From assembly GCA_013399855.1 (NCBI GenBank), contig VXAY01001101.1, positions 372,001-436,000 on the forward strand: a DNA stretch of 64,000 nucleotides. Reading direction: 5' to 3'. The DNA is from Oxyruncus cristatus (Eukaryota > Chordata > Aves > Passeriformes > Cotingidae). Position numbers and translations under genes: made by a program. The notes beneath the pieces are model-generated. The model saw only the letters and a list, made by a program, of their open reading frames with translations. It searched no databases and was not told the origin of the DNA. How positions within the stretch are numbered: the first letter of the stretch is position 1; each line of letters starts with the position of its first letter. Positions 37,261-50,409 of this stretch are shown piece after piece.

Positions 37261-40200
37261 GTAAGCACTTATCACTCCATTTCACTGGAAAAGAGAAGAA
37301 AAACCTCACTTTTTTTTGAATCTTCTGACCTTGTAAGTTAAACAGGCTGGCCTGTTGTATGACAGGCTCAAAAGATAACCTTCTCCTTTCCTTCTCTGAT
37401 TAAAAGGACATATGTTTTTCTGCAAAGGTAAAAGAAGAGACAGAATCAAGGTTGTATTTGCTTACTAAGGAGGGGGCAAACTGGCTGGAAGTGCACTGAC
37501 TGATCTGAGAAAGAAGGAAATCTTCTGTTACTCCATTTTACTGGATCTGTGGTTCATGGTATAATATGGAATAATGTCAGTAGTGCCCATGAGAGAACAC
37601 TGTGATCGTTCAAGTGACCTGGTACAGAGACCTTCTTTTATCCCCAGAGTACATGCAAAAGGGAGTAGAAGCAGAATCGTGCCAATCTCTTCTCACCCTT
37701 TTCCAGTTTTCTTCAGCTTCCTAAGAGTTTTTACCTTTTGTGTAAGGAAAAGGCTCATGTGAAAATGCTTTCAAAATGAGCTTTATAAATTTAATTTGCA
37801 GGATATATATAAATATGTATATGTTTTAAAGAGCAAATTAATGTGGAAGTTAGAAATGGTGACAAAAATTTGCCCTGGAGGCTGTGTAGGGGCACTGCTG
37901 GTGGCAGGCAAGCTGTATCATCTTTAAGTGCATGTAGGTGTATCCCCACTCCTCCAGTAGCTAAACCTACATTGTCTGGTTATTTCGGAGAGGATACTTT
38001 ATAGAGAATTGTAAGGAAAGATTTTCAAATAAATCCTTTTTCTTTGTCCTTTAAGCTGCACAGAAATATCAAACTACATTTTGACCTTATCTATCTATGT
38101 TCATTTTGTTTTACTCTCTGTGTAATTGAGGTGATAACCTCAGCCCTAAATACCCCATGCATTTCCATCTTTTCAATTTCCTCTCCCTTTTTCCATACCT
38201 CCGTTACTGAAGGGTTTTGTGGCAGAGTGTAATTTTAATTCCACTCTGCTTTGACTGACCTCAGAGCTTGGATAGCTGTGCAACTTTATAGCATTTTCCT
38301 TGCTGCAAATAACTGCTGTGTGGAAGGCTCCCTGAATGATTCAATATTATAGAAATAAAAATGGTTATATCACAGAGTATTTTGCAAGGATTTAGTGAAC
38401 TAGTTGGCAGTTTTGATCTTGGGAAGAATGAGTGACTGGGAAAGAAAGAAGATCTGTACCAAGCGAGAAGATGGCAGAAATACCGGACAGAAAACGAGAC
38501 TAGGAACCTCGCTACAGTTGATACAACAGAGAGAAAAAAATAATGGTTGCAAATACTAATTTAGCTACCAAAATATTTGCTTAAAATAGATGAAACAGTA
38601 ATTTTTAACACCTACAGCTGATCCCAGATGAAGTAGGCACATTTTCTACTATTCTGCACTACAAATTTCCTCCCTGAATTAATCCCAAAACAATTTCTTC
38701 TAACAAATTCATTGCTTTTAAGCTTTAGAGTCTACAGTAATTATTGAGTCTGTCTTTCAGTATATCATAGGTTGAATAATTCTGGTATTAATATTAAAAC
38801 ATCTACTTAGAAATTAAGAATTAAAAATTTGAAGTTCTGAAATGCTGTTCCCTTTGATAAAATATTCTAAAAGTTTTTAACTCTTCCAGCTAAAAGCAGG
38901 TATCATTTTCTAGATGGAGCTTCAGCTTCCAGACTATCTCTCTCCATCTTTTTATACCTTTTCAGATCTCGATCTCTCTCTAAGAAATTAACCAAATTAC
39001 CATGAAAATAGATTATGATAATTGGGTTTCTTTTAATTTCTCTATGCTGTCTCACCTCCTCATTCTCCTGTCCCTCCCTAGATAATCAAATATTTTATGA
39101 AAGGGGTATTTAGGCTTAAGTTAGATGAACTTCACTGGTCCATCTCCCAAAAGACCTGAACAGACAATAAGGCTAAAATAGACATACAGTTGTAGGGGAA
39201 ATCTGAAAACTTTCACAAAAAATCTGTTTGCTGGAAAAAGACTTTTTTGTCTTCATTTGTATCCTCCATTTTTAAATGGCAGCAAAAATACAGAAATCTG
39301 TTGATTTTATTGGCTTCACACAGAAATGGAGGGGTTTGTTTTCATCCTGTCATAATGGATTCATGTTGCTCTGGTTTGTGTTCAGGAAAATAGGACTGTA
39401 TGGCATTTGACACTGTGCTTGTTTTGTTGAATTGGAAGCATTACTGATCATTTGAGAACACCTTGAAATGGAACCCAAATTGTAGCTTGAACACTAAGCT
39501 TGAAGCAGTTAGGCTAGAATTATATTTACAGAATTAAAACATTTGAGGGGAAACAAATAATGATTATTTTATGTTGTTTTTCTTGACTCCCAGTTCTACT
39601 TTTTGTATTGTTTTATAAATTTCTGTGAAAAGCTATTGAGCACAGACTTTCAAAAGCACTGCACAGTACTAATCTTGGACTTTCTTTCAAGTTGTTTTTA
39701 GAAAATCCAGTCCTCTCTACCCATAGCTTAATGAAAAAGAACAGAGCAGAAACATTGCAGAAATTCTGCCTCTCAGAACAAGTTTTAGAAGTTGACTTGT
39801 GAAAACCTGTAACCTTTTCTCTTATTTTAAATGCTATTCCTTGCAGACTAAGTCAATTAGGTTTGTTTAGCCTGAAAAGTTCTTTCCATTGCTGAATGAA
39901 AAAGCAGTTTTGGTGAAATTAGATATAAGTCATTGTTTCACACCAGGGTAGTTCTCTTTCTCATTGTCCTTGCTGGAGCTGAGGTTTTGGTCCTTTTCTT
40001 TCCTTACAAAGTCTCTCAAGGTTTTTCAATTACTTTGAGGTCAGAACTTTGATTAATGCTGGGAAAAGCATGGAAATGTGTTGCTGCAAATGTTATTAAT
40101 GGGTAAACAAGTGGTCTTGCTGTTACCACTTATTGACAGCTGGCATGGCAATGTTTTCAATTCATATTTCCTAGGAAATTTGCTTCTCAAAATATTTTTT

Positions 40201-41890
40201 CTATTGCTTGAAAATGTTTCAATCTTATTGCTTGGATGTTTTCTGACCTCTGTCTTTGGAGAAATCCTATTTTGAGCATCTCCTGCATCTCATTCAGTTT
40301 GGAAGCCAGCTGATGAAATTTCCTGATTTTTTTTTCTGTTCAGATGCTTTGGCTGGTGGTGTTCAAAGGCGCAGGCTTTAATTTTCTTTTTGGATTCCTA
40401 GCAAATTGAGTCAGACTTTTGTGAATCAATCTGTTAGCCATGACTGCCTTGGGGATATCCACCCTTGCTGTGTGAAATTCATATAGCTAGAGCTTGCTAT
40501 TTTAAATTCAGTTTATACAAATTATATTATTTAATACTTTTCTGTCTTTATTTGCATGGCCAACGCTTTAGAAACTGAAGTCATTGCTGTCTAGGCTGTT
40601 TGATGTTCTACTGAGAAAAAGGGACATTTTAGAAAAAAAGACATTACAACTGACCAGGCCTTAAACTTGGCTGAAAGTGGGGACATAAACTGAAAATATT
40701 CCCTGAGTTGTTAATTCCACCGAGCAGCTGGACATGTAATAGATAAAAGGTTCTGTCTTTGTAGGGATGAACTTACTACCTCATGCATAACTGCTCCTTT
40801 AACACACACAGAAGCCAAAACAAGACTGCTAATGGGAGAAGCAGGGGAGGAGGATGGCAGAATACTTGTTCAGTTTTATTTAGTCCAAAAAGGGAAGATT
40901 TGATGGAGCAACTGTTATTAGACCAAGAAAAGTTGTGTCCTTTCTTACAGAGGAAAACTGAGATAACTGACACATTCTAATGACAGAGCCAATCTGCCAC
41001 CTCTGAATCCTTCCTGTTAGTCAGGTCATCTCATCACATTTATTTAGAAATTGCTTTGTTGCTTGGCTGAAGTCTTAGGGCCAGGAACAACTTCTCTGAA
41101 ATCTTACTTTTGCTTACTCAAATTATGTACACTTTGGGTCCCTAATTGTTTTCTCCTTGTTGGCTCAGTGTTGATTTGAGAAGTTTCCTGCATTCCACAT
41201 AAAATTGTTATTTTCAATTACTCATTTAAAACATTTTCAGGATCACTTTATATGATCACCAAATGCCTGGGCTCCAGAATGTTTATAAATCTCTGTGAGG
41301 CTCTCAGTCTTTTCGGAGGTATAATTGCAGATAAGCCCATCTGTTCCCATTTCATTTCCATCTTCCATGTTTATCTACCTTTCTTATGTTTGGCAGGATG
41401 TGGATGGCAGAGGGTTTCAGCAGTTGGTGAAAAGTGTTTGATATTGTCAAGTCTAAAGAAAAAACACCAAATTATGAAACTTGAAAAATACGTTGTAATA
41501 AATAAGTGAATAACTTCAAATTCAGAGTTTGTGAACAGAAACTACAAAAAAACTACAAACCCGTCTACATTTATGTACAGTTGATAGAGGTTATATGTGC
41601 AACCGGCAAATACCTTGTGACCTTTCAGTTTTGATGAGCAAATTACTCATGAATGACAGAACCTTTAGTGCATTATTAGCCATCCAATAAAATGTGTATT
41701 CCTCATGTGCTCTCTATATGCCACCTAATATATTTTGGAGGGATATGGGGCACCTTTCTAACTTTGGGGTCTTTAAAATTGCTGTAAAATGTAACACAGC
41801 TGTTCTTGGAACACAGGCACATTGGTGGAAAAATTCTAAAGAAGGATTCCAAAGTAGAAAATCCTCTCAGCTGATGACAGTTGGGTTGTT

Positions 41891-41928
41891 GTTTTTTTTT
41901 TGTTTGTTTGTTTGTTTCTTTGTTTCTC
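41891..41928 (+). repeat. (GTTT)n low-complexity run
   Basis: T-rich sequence with five or six GTTT/CTTT units. Confidence 0.8.
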
Positions 41929-44900
41929 TTTTTGAGGTTTTCTGGCACAAACTTTTCCAAGCTATGAGGGGAGTCAGATCAACAGATGGAATGTGGATGA
42001 AGCAGACAGGTCCTTGACACAATTCATCACTTGAATGTTATAACCTTCTTAAAGAAATGTTTACCTTTTTTTATACTGCCAAAAAATAAAAATCCAATTT
42101 CCCTCATTTTTCTGTAATTTCTGACATTGGGGCACCTCATATCCATTGGGTACAGTATTAGTATTATCCCTATTTTCAAGCCAGGGTGTAATGTATGGAG
42201 ATTAAAGCCCAAGTCCATTTACACGAGAGCTGAGTTACTTCTGTGAGACCATAGCAAAAGTTTCTGTTATGTTAAGCTTCCCAAGTGTTAGGGTAACATC
42301 CTAGGCTGAGGTTAGGCCCATTTTAGGTTCATCTTGGGCTAACTGTCCTGCACTCTTTTTTTTAGTGAAGTACAGTGACAACAGCCTGTCTCAGGCAATG
42401 ATTTGTTATGTGTGAAACAAATGCAATTTGTTCATCATTCGGATTCATTTCTCAGTTTAGGAAACTTCAGCTCACATTTGTGGAAGGGCATTCTGTGAAA
42501 AATATTGCTGCCTATTTGCTTGGCAAGTATCCACTCTTTGGCCAACATTTGGACCAAAGTGCTGGACTAAGGTACCTTTATCTGACCCAGAAGATCTGTT
42601 CTTGTGCCCTTATGCAGTGATTGACTAAACCGTGCCAGTCAGCCTGCCCTGCACTGCAGTGCCCTGGCAGACAGGCAGCAGGGCACTACTGCATCAACCA
42701 ACTAGGCTCTGTACCTCTCCTCTTTCTTGAGGGCTACAGCTCTCACAGTAGAGTTGATCAGAATGAATGATGCTCTGAAGTACGTTTATAGGCATTTTCT
42801 GCTTGCATTATCAACTTAGGTGTGTGCACAGTCCTCAGCATCTTGTAGTAATTCTTTTCAAATTGGTTTTACCACCTCTCCTCCTTTATGGGTAGAGAAC
42901 TAAGGTAAAGTATGTCTGCTTGAGGGCAAGTAGGTGAAGACTGTCATGAGTCAGAACCCAGTCCAGTATTTCAGAGGCTTACTCTGGTCACCCATCCACT
43001 TGTCTCAGAATTAATTGCCCTTCTCTCTTCTAGGTCCCTGTAGAGCCTTATTATTACAATTCTACTTCTCCATTCAGCAAGTTTATACATACAAAATATA
43101 AAATAAGATTAGTAAAAAAAAAATCACCAAAAATATACCTCTTCTTTTCAAGGAGTCTCACCACTCAAGGACTGAAATACTGGTATTAGAAACCTAATTT
43201 TGTAAGGGTTTTCTTTTCTCATGAGTGGTTTCCAATTAATGCACAATATCACTGTACCATGCAGCATTTAACCTCTCACTAATTGCCACTAATGACATGT
43301 AACTGCATCAATAGTTTTTTGTAATAGGTTGAGTGATGGTTTTAACACAACTCCTGAAGTAGTTTTCTCCCACTTCTTTATCACAGAAAGATGATAAAAT
43401 ACATGCAGTGTTTCTAATTGATGACCTTTTTATTTTTGGAGTTGGATGATTAGTTGAGGGCAGTGTTCTTGATCTTAACATATTAGAAGGCTTTCTGCTT
43501 TATACGGACATTTGACATACTTTATAGAGCACCTGCCTCATAGTCTCCTTTTCTTCCCTGTAACAATGACTTTGTGCCTTCTGTGTTTGTTAGAAGCCAG
43601 ACTGAGGACCTTACATGCATTGTTAATTTGTTGGGACTCCAGATAAGAAAAATATTAATTAGTTTGGCAAAGCCCCCTGTTTTTCTGTCATGTGGTAAAA
43701 ATTGAATACTAGAGAGCCTATCCATAATGGGATTACTGGAAATTATTATCAATGTGCAAAAAGGATGTCTAAATTGAAAGAGTAGGTCTCAGGTGCTTCT
43801 ATAAGGCAACACCAATTACAGCGGTAAAATCTTCATGATTACCTCTGCTTCTGAGAAAATCAAATAGGCTGAGAAGGTGCTTGGAATTAAACTGAAATGT
43901 AGTACAGATTTTTAATTTTTTTTTTACAGTTAACAAAAGACTTAAAATATATGTTTTAAAATGTGTATTTTTCCATTAAATTTATTCCTTATACATTAAC
44001 AGATGATATAGATGTTAACTCATTGACATCTGCTATGTTTCTGTGTAATGAAAATCCAGCTGTGAAGTTTCAGGCTCCTGAAAGCTGCCCTAATGGGCAC
44101 CATTTAATTAATTGGTCCCTGCAACTCTGTCATTGATCCTTCTGCTGCAGCCCCTTGCAAATTGGCAGTCTGCAGAGGGATAGAATGAGATACAGAATAA
44201 AATGCACAGTTTTCTGCTGTGAAACCTTGGGGTTTGTAAATTGGTCAGGAAGGTTACCATGCAGAACTCAGGGCTGTCAGTTCTGGTCCTCTCCACTGGA
44301 GGACAGTCTGCCATAACGTCCTGCTCCCGGCTCTGGCAGCAGTACTGGGCTGGAAGGAATCTGCCTAAAATTCCCCCAAGGGAGGGAAAAACAAGATTAC
44401 CATTCTTACAGCAGAGTTCTGAGGTTCAAGCCAGAGGCTTGATGGGCATATTTAGGTTTTCCACAAGGCAAAGTGAGTGCCTTCTCCAGCCTTACTTCTT
44501 TTCCATGATACCTAGAGATGGAAAATATCAGTAAAAATAAGAATCCGGCCACAAAATTCAGGAAAGCAAAACATCTCTGTAGAATTTGGGCAGATTTATA
44601 TGGAGACTGTCCAGGGGTTGGCTGGCCAGTTAAGTACTGGGAAGGGAAAAGTATCCTTTTTGCTAGAACTACAAGGAAACCTGAGGAAACCAAGAAAGAA
44701 TCGAAGACTGTAAAAAACCTACTACATCTTGCTCAAGGTCCTGATTCATCTCAGACTAATAAGAAGGAAACTCACAGGCTTAATAAAATTGGATAGATCA
44801 CAAGGACATCACAACTTATTGCCTTGTGGTGTTTGCTTTAGTTGTCAGCTGCGCTGTAATTCTTACAGAATCCAGTCAGCCCCTGTCCCAAATCTGCAGA

Positions 44901-45182
44901 ATTGGATATTGTATAGTTTTGTACCCAAGAATCTGTTGAGTATTCACAGTATATATATTTTTTTCTTTTTAGTTTGGTTTGTTTGGGGTTTTTTTGGCTT
45001 GTATGTGAAGAATAACATTCAAGTTACGGTACATTTGAACATTTTATTCTCATCAAACAATTTGCCTTAAAGTAATTTATTTTCCAGCAGTATATGGGCG
45101 CGGAAGAGTCTGAGGGTTCTCACTCTAATTCAGAATGTGCCAGAGGGATGTGGTCAACTTTATAGCCTGCATAGATAAAGGA

Positions 45183-45370
45183 TAGTATAACGGTTGAATT
45201 AGCTGGATTTTAGAGATCAAAACACTTGAGTTGAAATCTTAATGCAGATTTCCTCTCTGACCTTGAGTAAATCACATGTAATCTCAGGCCTCATTTCCTT
45301 GCCTGCAAGCTGAGGGTAACTAGTGCTGTTCTGCTGGATAGGCAAGCACTGTAAAGGCTGGGTGGTATTT
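45183..45370 (+). mobile_element. Ancient MIR SINE, nearly full length
   Basis: The segment follows the MIR consensus in order. AGTATAACGGTTGAAT (45183 on) matches the tRNA-derived head with its A-box region. GATTTTAGAGATCAAA matches the ACTTTGGAGTCAGA block. TTGAGTTGAAATCTT lies where the B box GGTTCGAATCC should be. CTGACCTTGAGTAAATCAC, TAATCTCAGGCCTCATTTCC and TTGCCTGCAAGCTGAGGGTA match the GTGACCTTGGGCAAGTCAC, CTCTGTGCCTCAGTTTCC and CATCTGTAAAATGGGGATA blocks. ACTGTAAAGGCTGG resembles the ATGTAAAGCGCTT tail. MIR is an old amniote SINE, no longer active, and rare in birds in this completeness. The pol III boxes are decayed, so no transcription is expected. Confidence 0.85.
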
Positions 45371-46093
45371 TGATAATGGAAACCATAAGTATGCATATAC
45401 TATTCACATCTTAACTGGGGGATGCATATCTCTGACTGCCCCCTGCAGTAGGCAAACAGGGATTTAGAAGTTACAGTGCAGATTTTTCTTTTTAAATACC
45501 CATCCAAGTATCTCTGAAACTTGTTCATTCTTTTTAATACTATATCAGATAAAGAGTTAAAAAAGCTCGTAGTGCTCCTTGTACAATCTGACAAGGTTTT
45601 TAATATCTTTCATGTAAGAAACAATTTTCTAAGCCGGCCTAAAAGTGAATTATTAGACAAATGCATGGTAAGTAAGGGGGAGAGGTCCAGAAAATGGGTC
45701 CCAAGGAACTGAAGTTCCTATTTGGTAGTGTAAGGTAAATGCCTGAGTAGTTTCATTTTATCTTACATCTACAAACAGGGATTTATTGTTCTTTCCTTGC
45801 TTCTCCTTGTCAATGACAAATAAAGAGTTGAGAGATTAAAGTTTATCTTAAGAACCTCAATTCAGCAGAAAATTACACCTCAAGGTAATGGTAGACCACT
45901 AAATTCTTTTCAGACACATTTTTTTATCCTCGCATTATTCAACATTACATGCTCAGAAACTGTATGGAGAAAAAAAAAAACCAACCTAAATTGAAAATTG
46001 ATTCATCTTCTAATGCAGAAAAGGGTTTCCAGTAGTTGAAAGGCTGTCATTTTCTGCTTTGGATCTTTCATTATCATGGTCATATTTCATAAT

Positions 46094-46115
46094 ACATGCT
46101 GTCTTGACAGCATGT
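46094..46115. repeat. 10-bp inverted repeat with 2-base loop
   Basis: ACATGCTGTC (46094-46103), TT, GACAGCATGT (46106-46115): exact arms. No enclosing element was recognised. Confidence 0.8.
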
Positions 46116-47255
46116 TCTCGAGGTTCTCAGAAATTGCTATAGTTTGCAAACACGATTTTTTATGAATACATTCCAGTTTCACAAAATACACTTGGCTGAG
46201 TATGTGATATAGCATAGGCACTGGCTGTAAAATACGGATTTTCTCTGTCATCTCAGAGCAGTTTGATTCTATCAGCTGGCATGTCAGATGTTCCCTAGCC
46301 ACGTGTTTGACTGAGGGAAGATTTTTGGGGGTGCTGCAAGACTTTGTTTACTGGAATTAGAGGGTTTTGATTTATGGGTTCTTCCTTTACTCTTACTGTA
46401 TAGGTCCATGATGTTTGATACACATGAAAGGTGTCTATCATCCCTTTAGTCCCACAGATGCATCAACATTAGTCCACCCCAAAACACATTCAAGTAACAG
46501 ATGCTTCTCAAATGGGAATATGTTATTTTATTCTAGCATTTTCATGTGTTTCTAAGTATGTGGAAGGAGTAATTCTTTTTTAACTACTACTGAATTACAA
46601 AAATCTTCACTGAAAAAGAATGGTTGACATTCTAACATGGAATTTCTTTTACAGATCACATTGATTCTTGCACTGAACTACAATAATTTTTGACTGGCTG
46701 GGGTTTGGACTGCATTTTAATATACAGAGGAGTTTTTATAAGGAAAGGTATTTGCATTTTTGACAGGCAAGATAGTTAAAAGTCTGCGCTAATCATAAGA
46801 GCAGTTGTATCATTTGACATCAAAGGCCAAAACCCCTTTGCATTATTTGCATGAAGAGTTTTTGGAGCTAGCATGAACATTGCTGTAAAAAGGCAAGCAC
46901 TTATAGCCTAAAATTAGCAAGTAAACAAATGATACCCAGAAATATGCAACATAAACATGAAGATTGTACTCCTTTTGAAAACTTTGCTATTTATAAATTA
47001 TAAGATTCTATACTACTGTTGTAGCAATTGTAATGCAGTATGACCAGCAGAAAAAGGACACAGTGGAGGTCACAACTTTTGAGTCAGAAATAATCAGTGT
47101 CAGTAGCTCTGCCAAAAACCAGTCGAGAATAGAATCAGTTTCAAGGCACAGTATATCCTAATTGGTTTCTTTCTGCCTCTGTTCATTCAAATATTTGTGA
47201 TTTTGTCTTCATATTGACACATAAATCAATCTTATCAATTAGACATATTAGACAG

Positions 47256-47354
47256 ATATATGCACACACATATATATTATATAGATATATATTAAATAGA
47301 TATGTACACACATGTATATATGATATATATAAATATGCACATGTATACCTATGT
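47256..47354 (+). repeat. AT-rich compound microsatellite
   Basis: Roughly 100 bases of interrupted TATA/CACA/TGTA units, with several perfect TATATAT runs. This is simple-sequence DNA. Confidence 0.85.
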
Positions 47355-48078
47355 GTTTCATAATGAAGCATCTTTAATTCATGAACAAAAGTTAATAGTA
47401 TCTTGAAAATTCACAGGAATCTCACAGTCTTCCTCCCAGATAAGCAGGAGAATCCTCTTTTAAGTGAAGACAATGGCAAAACCCTGTTTATTTCAGCAGG
47501 AGCAGAATTGTTTTGCAAACCAAACTGTTTACCAACTTTCAAAATCACTGGCTTCCATTTTTGTCTTCTCAGTTCTTCTAATCCTCATCTATTGAAGTCT
47601 TACTGTTTCAATAAAAATCCATTTTATTAACATGGACAAAATTATAGATCAATTTGATCTCTTTAAAAATAATTTCATAATTATTACCTTAATATTTGGA
47701 AAACATGACTTCATCTAATGCATTCTAAAATCCGATTTAGTTTTATTCAGAGACAGGCATGTTTTATATGTCAGTCTGAAACCTGGAAAGAAAACTCTCT
47801 GTACTTTAGAGCTGTCTTTGAAGAAAGAAAATATCCATGAATTGTGGCCTACAGGGCACAACATAACACAGTTATATGACTACCTACCTTATTTGTTTTG
47901 CCTATATTCAAACTCTATATTTTTCCTTTTTGATACCAGAATAAAAATTACGATAAATTGACGTATTTGCTTCTATAAGCAGTCTATAATTTGGTAGTTT
48001 TCAGTTCATTGTTGATGGAGTGAGGTGGCTGAATACACTGAATGTTCAGAACAGGCCAAGCCTTAAAAAAAAAAAAAA

Positions 48079-48097
48079 NNNNNNNNNNNNNNNNNNN
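48079..48097. other. Assembly gap (19 N) in a poly-A run
   Basis: Nineteen N characters sit between A runs at 48065-48078 and 48098-48105. As with the gap at 4.3 kb, the unresolved sequence is probably a long homopolymer. Confidence 0.97.
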
Positions 48098-48917
48098 AAA
48101 AAAAAGGCCAACATTATATACTAGATCTGTATTCCAGTTAAACAGCTGTGCAAACTAAGGTTTTCTGAACAACTTTCTTTGTCACCCATATATATTTGCA
48201 TAACTCTTCTCAAGAAAACTTGGCAGAACTGTTAGGCCTGCTTCCAATTCTTTTCATTCCCAGAACAAGCATGGAGAATGCATTTCCAGATGTAGAGTGC
48301 ATTCAGAGAAGCAAGAAGGTATCAACATGCTGGTTAGTGATGGTAATTTCCAGCCTGTGGCAAAAAAATTACTTGAGTCACTACAGGAGAATGCAACCAA
48401 GATAACAAAATGCAACCAAAAAAAAAATGAAATAAAGCAGGATTATGATTTCATAACCTAAAGTTTAGAAGGCTAATACAGCTTCTGGAGGAGAGAATTT
48501 AGTTTACATTGTACTGAAAAGATCACTGAACAAATTAAGTACTAATTAGACTGTTTGTATGCCAGTCATTGTTGAGATGTTCTGCAATGATCTTGCACCA
48601 TGTGGGTCATATTGATACCAATACCTGTCAATCCGTGTGAAACAAGAAATGCCTTTTCTTTTGTACCTTGATTATTGGAAGCCATATCTGTTGTCAGCCC
48701 ATAGCAGAGAAAAACCTAACCACGTTAAAGCACTTTTCTTCAATGTAAGATTTTTCTGATAGCCTCTTGTGTTTGAATTGTTTTGGTTACCTTCCCAGGA
48801 TAGGAAATGTCATGATGAAGAGCTGGGCATATTAAAGAGAATGTTTTGTTTCATTTCCAATACATGTATTGTGACCTATACAGACACCTAAGTGTGTGAT
48901 CCTAATGTAGTACACTC

Positions 48918-48946
48918 AAAAAAAAAAAAAAAAAAAAAGAAAAAAA
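48918..48946 (+). repeat. Poly-A run
   Basis: Twenty-one uninterrupted A (48918-48938), then G and six more A, then C. No retroposed body is recognisable upstream. Shorter A runs occur at 54319-54333 and 58792-58804. Confidence 0.85.
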
Positions 48947-50393
48947 CAGAGGCAGAAAATCCCCAAGTGTCTGTGCTGGTTTAAGTGGTAACAATTTTAC
49001 AGTTCTTCTAAAAGTCATCTTTCTGACTTCTGATCTGATTGGTCATTTTAATCTTTTGCAGTGTTACTTCTATGAGCTTCTCAAAAAGCTCTGTGTTCTG
49101 CATGTAACAAAGACTGTGTATATTAATAACTTAATGATACCTCTTCCAACCCTAATTGTTTTAATTACTGCAATCATGATACTATAGCACCTGCAATTCA
49201 GAGCAATCAACAGTTCTTGGATTACAAAAATTAAGTGTTCATATGAAATTTTAAGTAATGTGAACCTGTGGAGAAGTCTGTTAATAGATCACCTGTAAGA
49301 TACCCTGCTCTGCCTCAGCCCTTTGTATAATTCTTGTGATAAAGAAATGGTTCATAAAGAGTAGTGCTGCATGATGTTAAGTAAAGAATCTAACCGTTTA
49401 CATGTGTATGCTAATGGAGTATGCTCTCTGTAGCTCTAGCTTTGCCAGAAGGTTTGAAAATAAAATGAGTGAAAGGAATTAATTTGTAAGTTGAGTGGCA
49501 TAAGATACAGCTTCCCAGAAGAATTAATATTGATTAGAATTATCTACCTCCATAAAAGTCAAAAGAGAAGCCTATTAGGAAATCAGAATACTGATTTCAG
49601 GCAAACTGAACCCCAGAGTTAAGTTCTAAAGGCAAGTGTCCAAATGTATTACTGAAGAATTTCTCTGCTTAGATGCTAGATATCTTCCTCCGTGACAGAG
49701 AACTGGAAGAGCAAAGCAGCTGTCAGTGTGAGATGCAATCAGTTTCCTACAACATATGCTTCATGACATGTAGAGTGGTACAGAAAATAAACATCATGGA
49801 GATTTCCCTGACTGAGAGAACATGAAATGCAGAAAACCAGACTGGTTAAATAATTTATTTAAACAGTTAGTGAAGCTAAAGTTTCTCACAAAAATCCATT
49901 TCAGGCTCCGTATTCAAAATAATTTGAATGACTTTTGAGGCTTATACTAAACAAAGTAAAAATAATGTTCAGTAACAGAAAGTAAAATAGATTTTGTTTT
50001 GACATTTTGAAATCATATGTTTCAAGTTTTCATTTTGCTTTGACATTTGAAAATAACATTTCACTGAATTCAGTGTTCAAGGGGTCAGAGAATTTGGAAA
50101 AAATATTTTAGTTCCACAGAATGAGGTATTTTGTCAACTTCAAATGTGGGGGTTTTCACTATTGCATTTTAATAAGAAGCAAAACTAACAGTTTTGTTCA
50201 GGTATATTCAAAACAGATTGTTTTCTCTCAGTGTGTTCCTCACCACACCACACACACTTCACCAAGTAAGAAGCAAGTCCATTTTACAAATGCTTATAGG
50301 GAGCACTGGGCAATGCTACACAGAATTGCCAGATCTTAGCCTAAAATTTCCCATTGTTTTCATTGATCCCACCCCATAATTATAAAGTTAATT

Positions 50394-50409
50394 TTATTAA
50401 ATTTAATAA
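50394..50409. repeat. Perfect 16-bp AT palindrome
   Basis: TTATTAAATTTAATAA is its own reverse complement. It is entirely A and T, so chance is plausible. Confidence 0.75.

Larger units (their letters stand above)
36771..45182. other. Unique AT-rich non-coding stretch
   Basis: Contents are a candidate 5' exon ending at 37260, a GTTT-rich run at 41891-41928, a GC-rich palindromic patch at about 42644-42687 (12-bp palindrome GCACTGCAGTGC and an AGTGCCCT/AGGGCACT pair), and possible traces of another CR1 3' end at about 39105-39155 that are too weak to call. No gene is recognised. A 92-codon plus frame at 44518-44796 looks protein-like in composition but matches nothing I know. Confidence 0.6.

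Noticed and set aside
39105..39155. Possible further CR1 3' end (TTAGATGAACTTCACTGGTCC-like)
   Set aside because: Only one short block resembles CR1, and the terminal TATGATTC unit is missing.
44518..44796. Lys-rich 92-codon frame that looks protein-like
   Set aside because: No recognised family and no splice or promoter signals. Adjacent frames overlap it on both strands.
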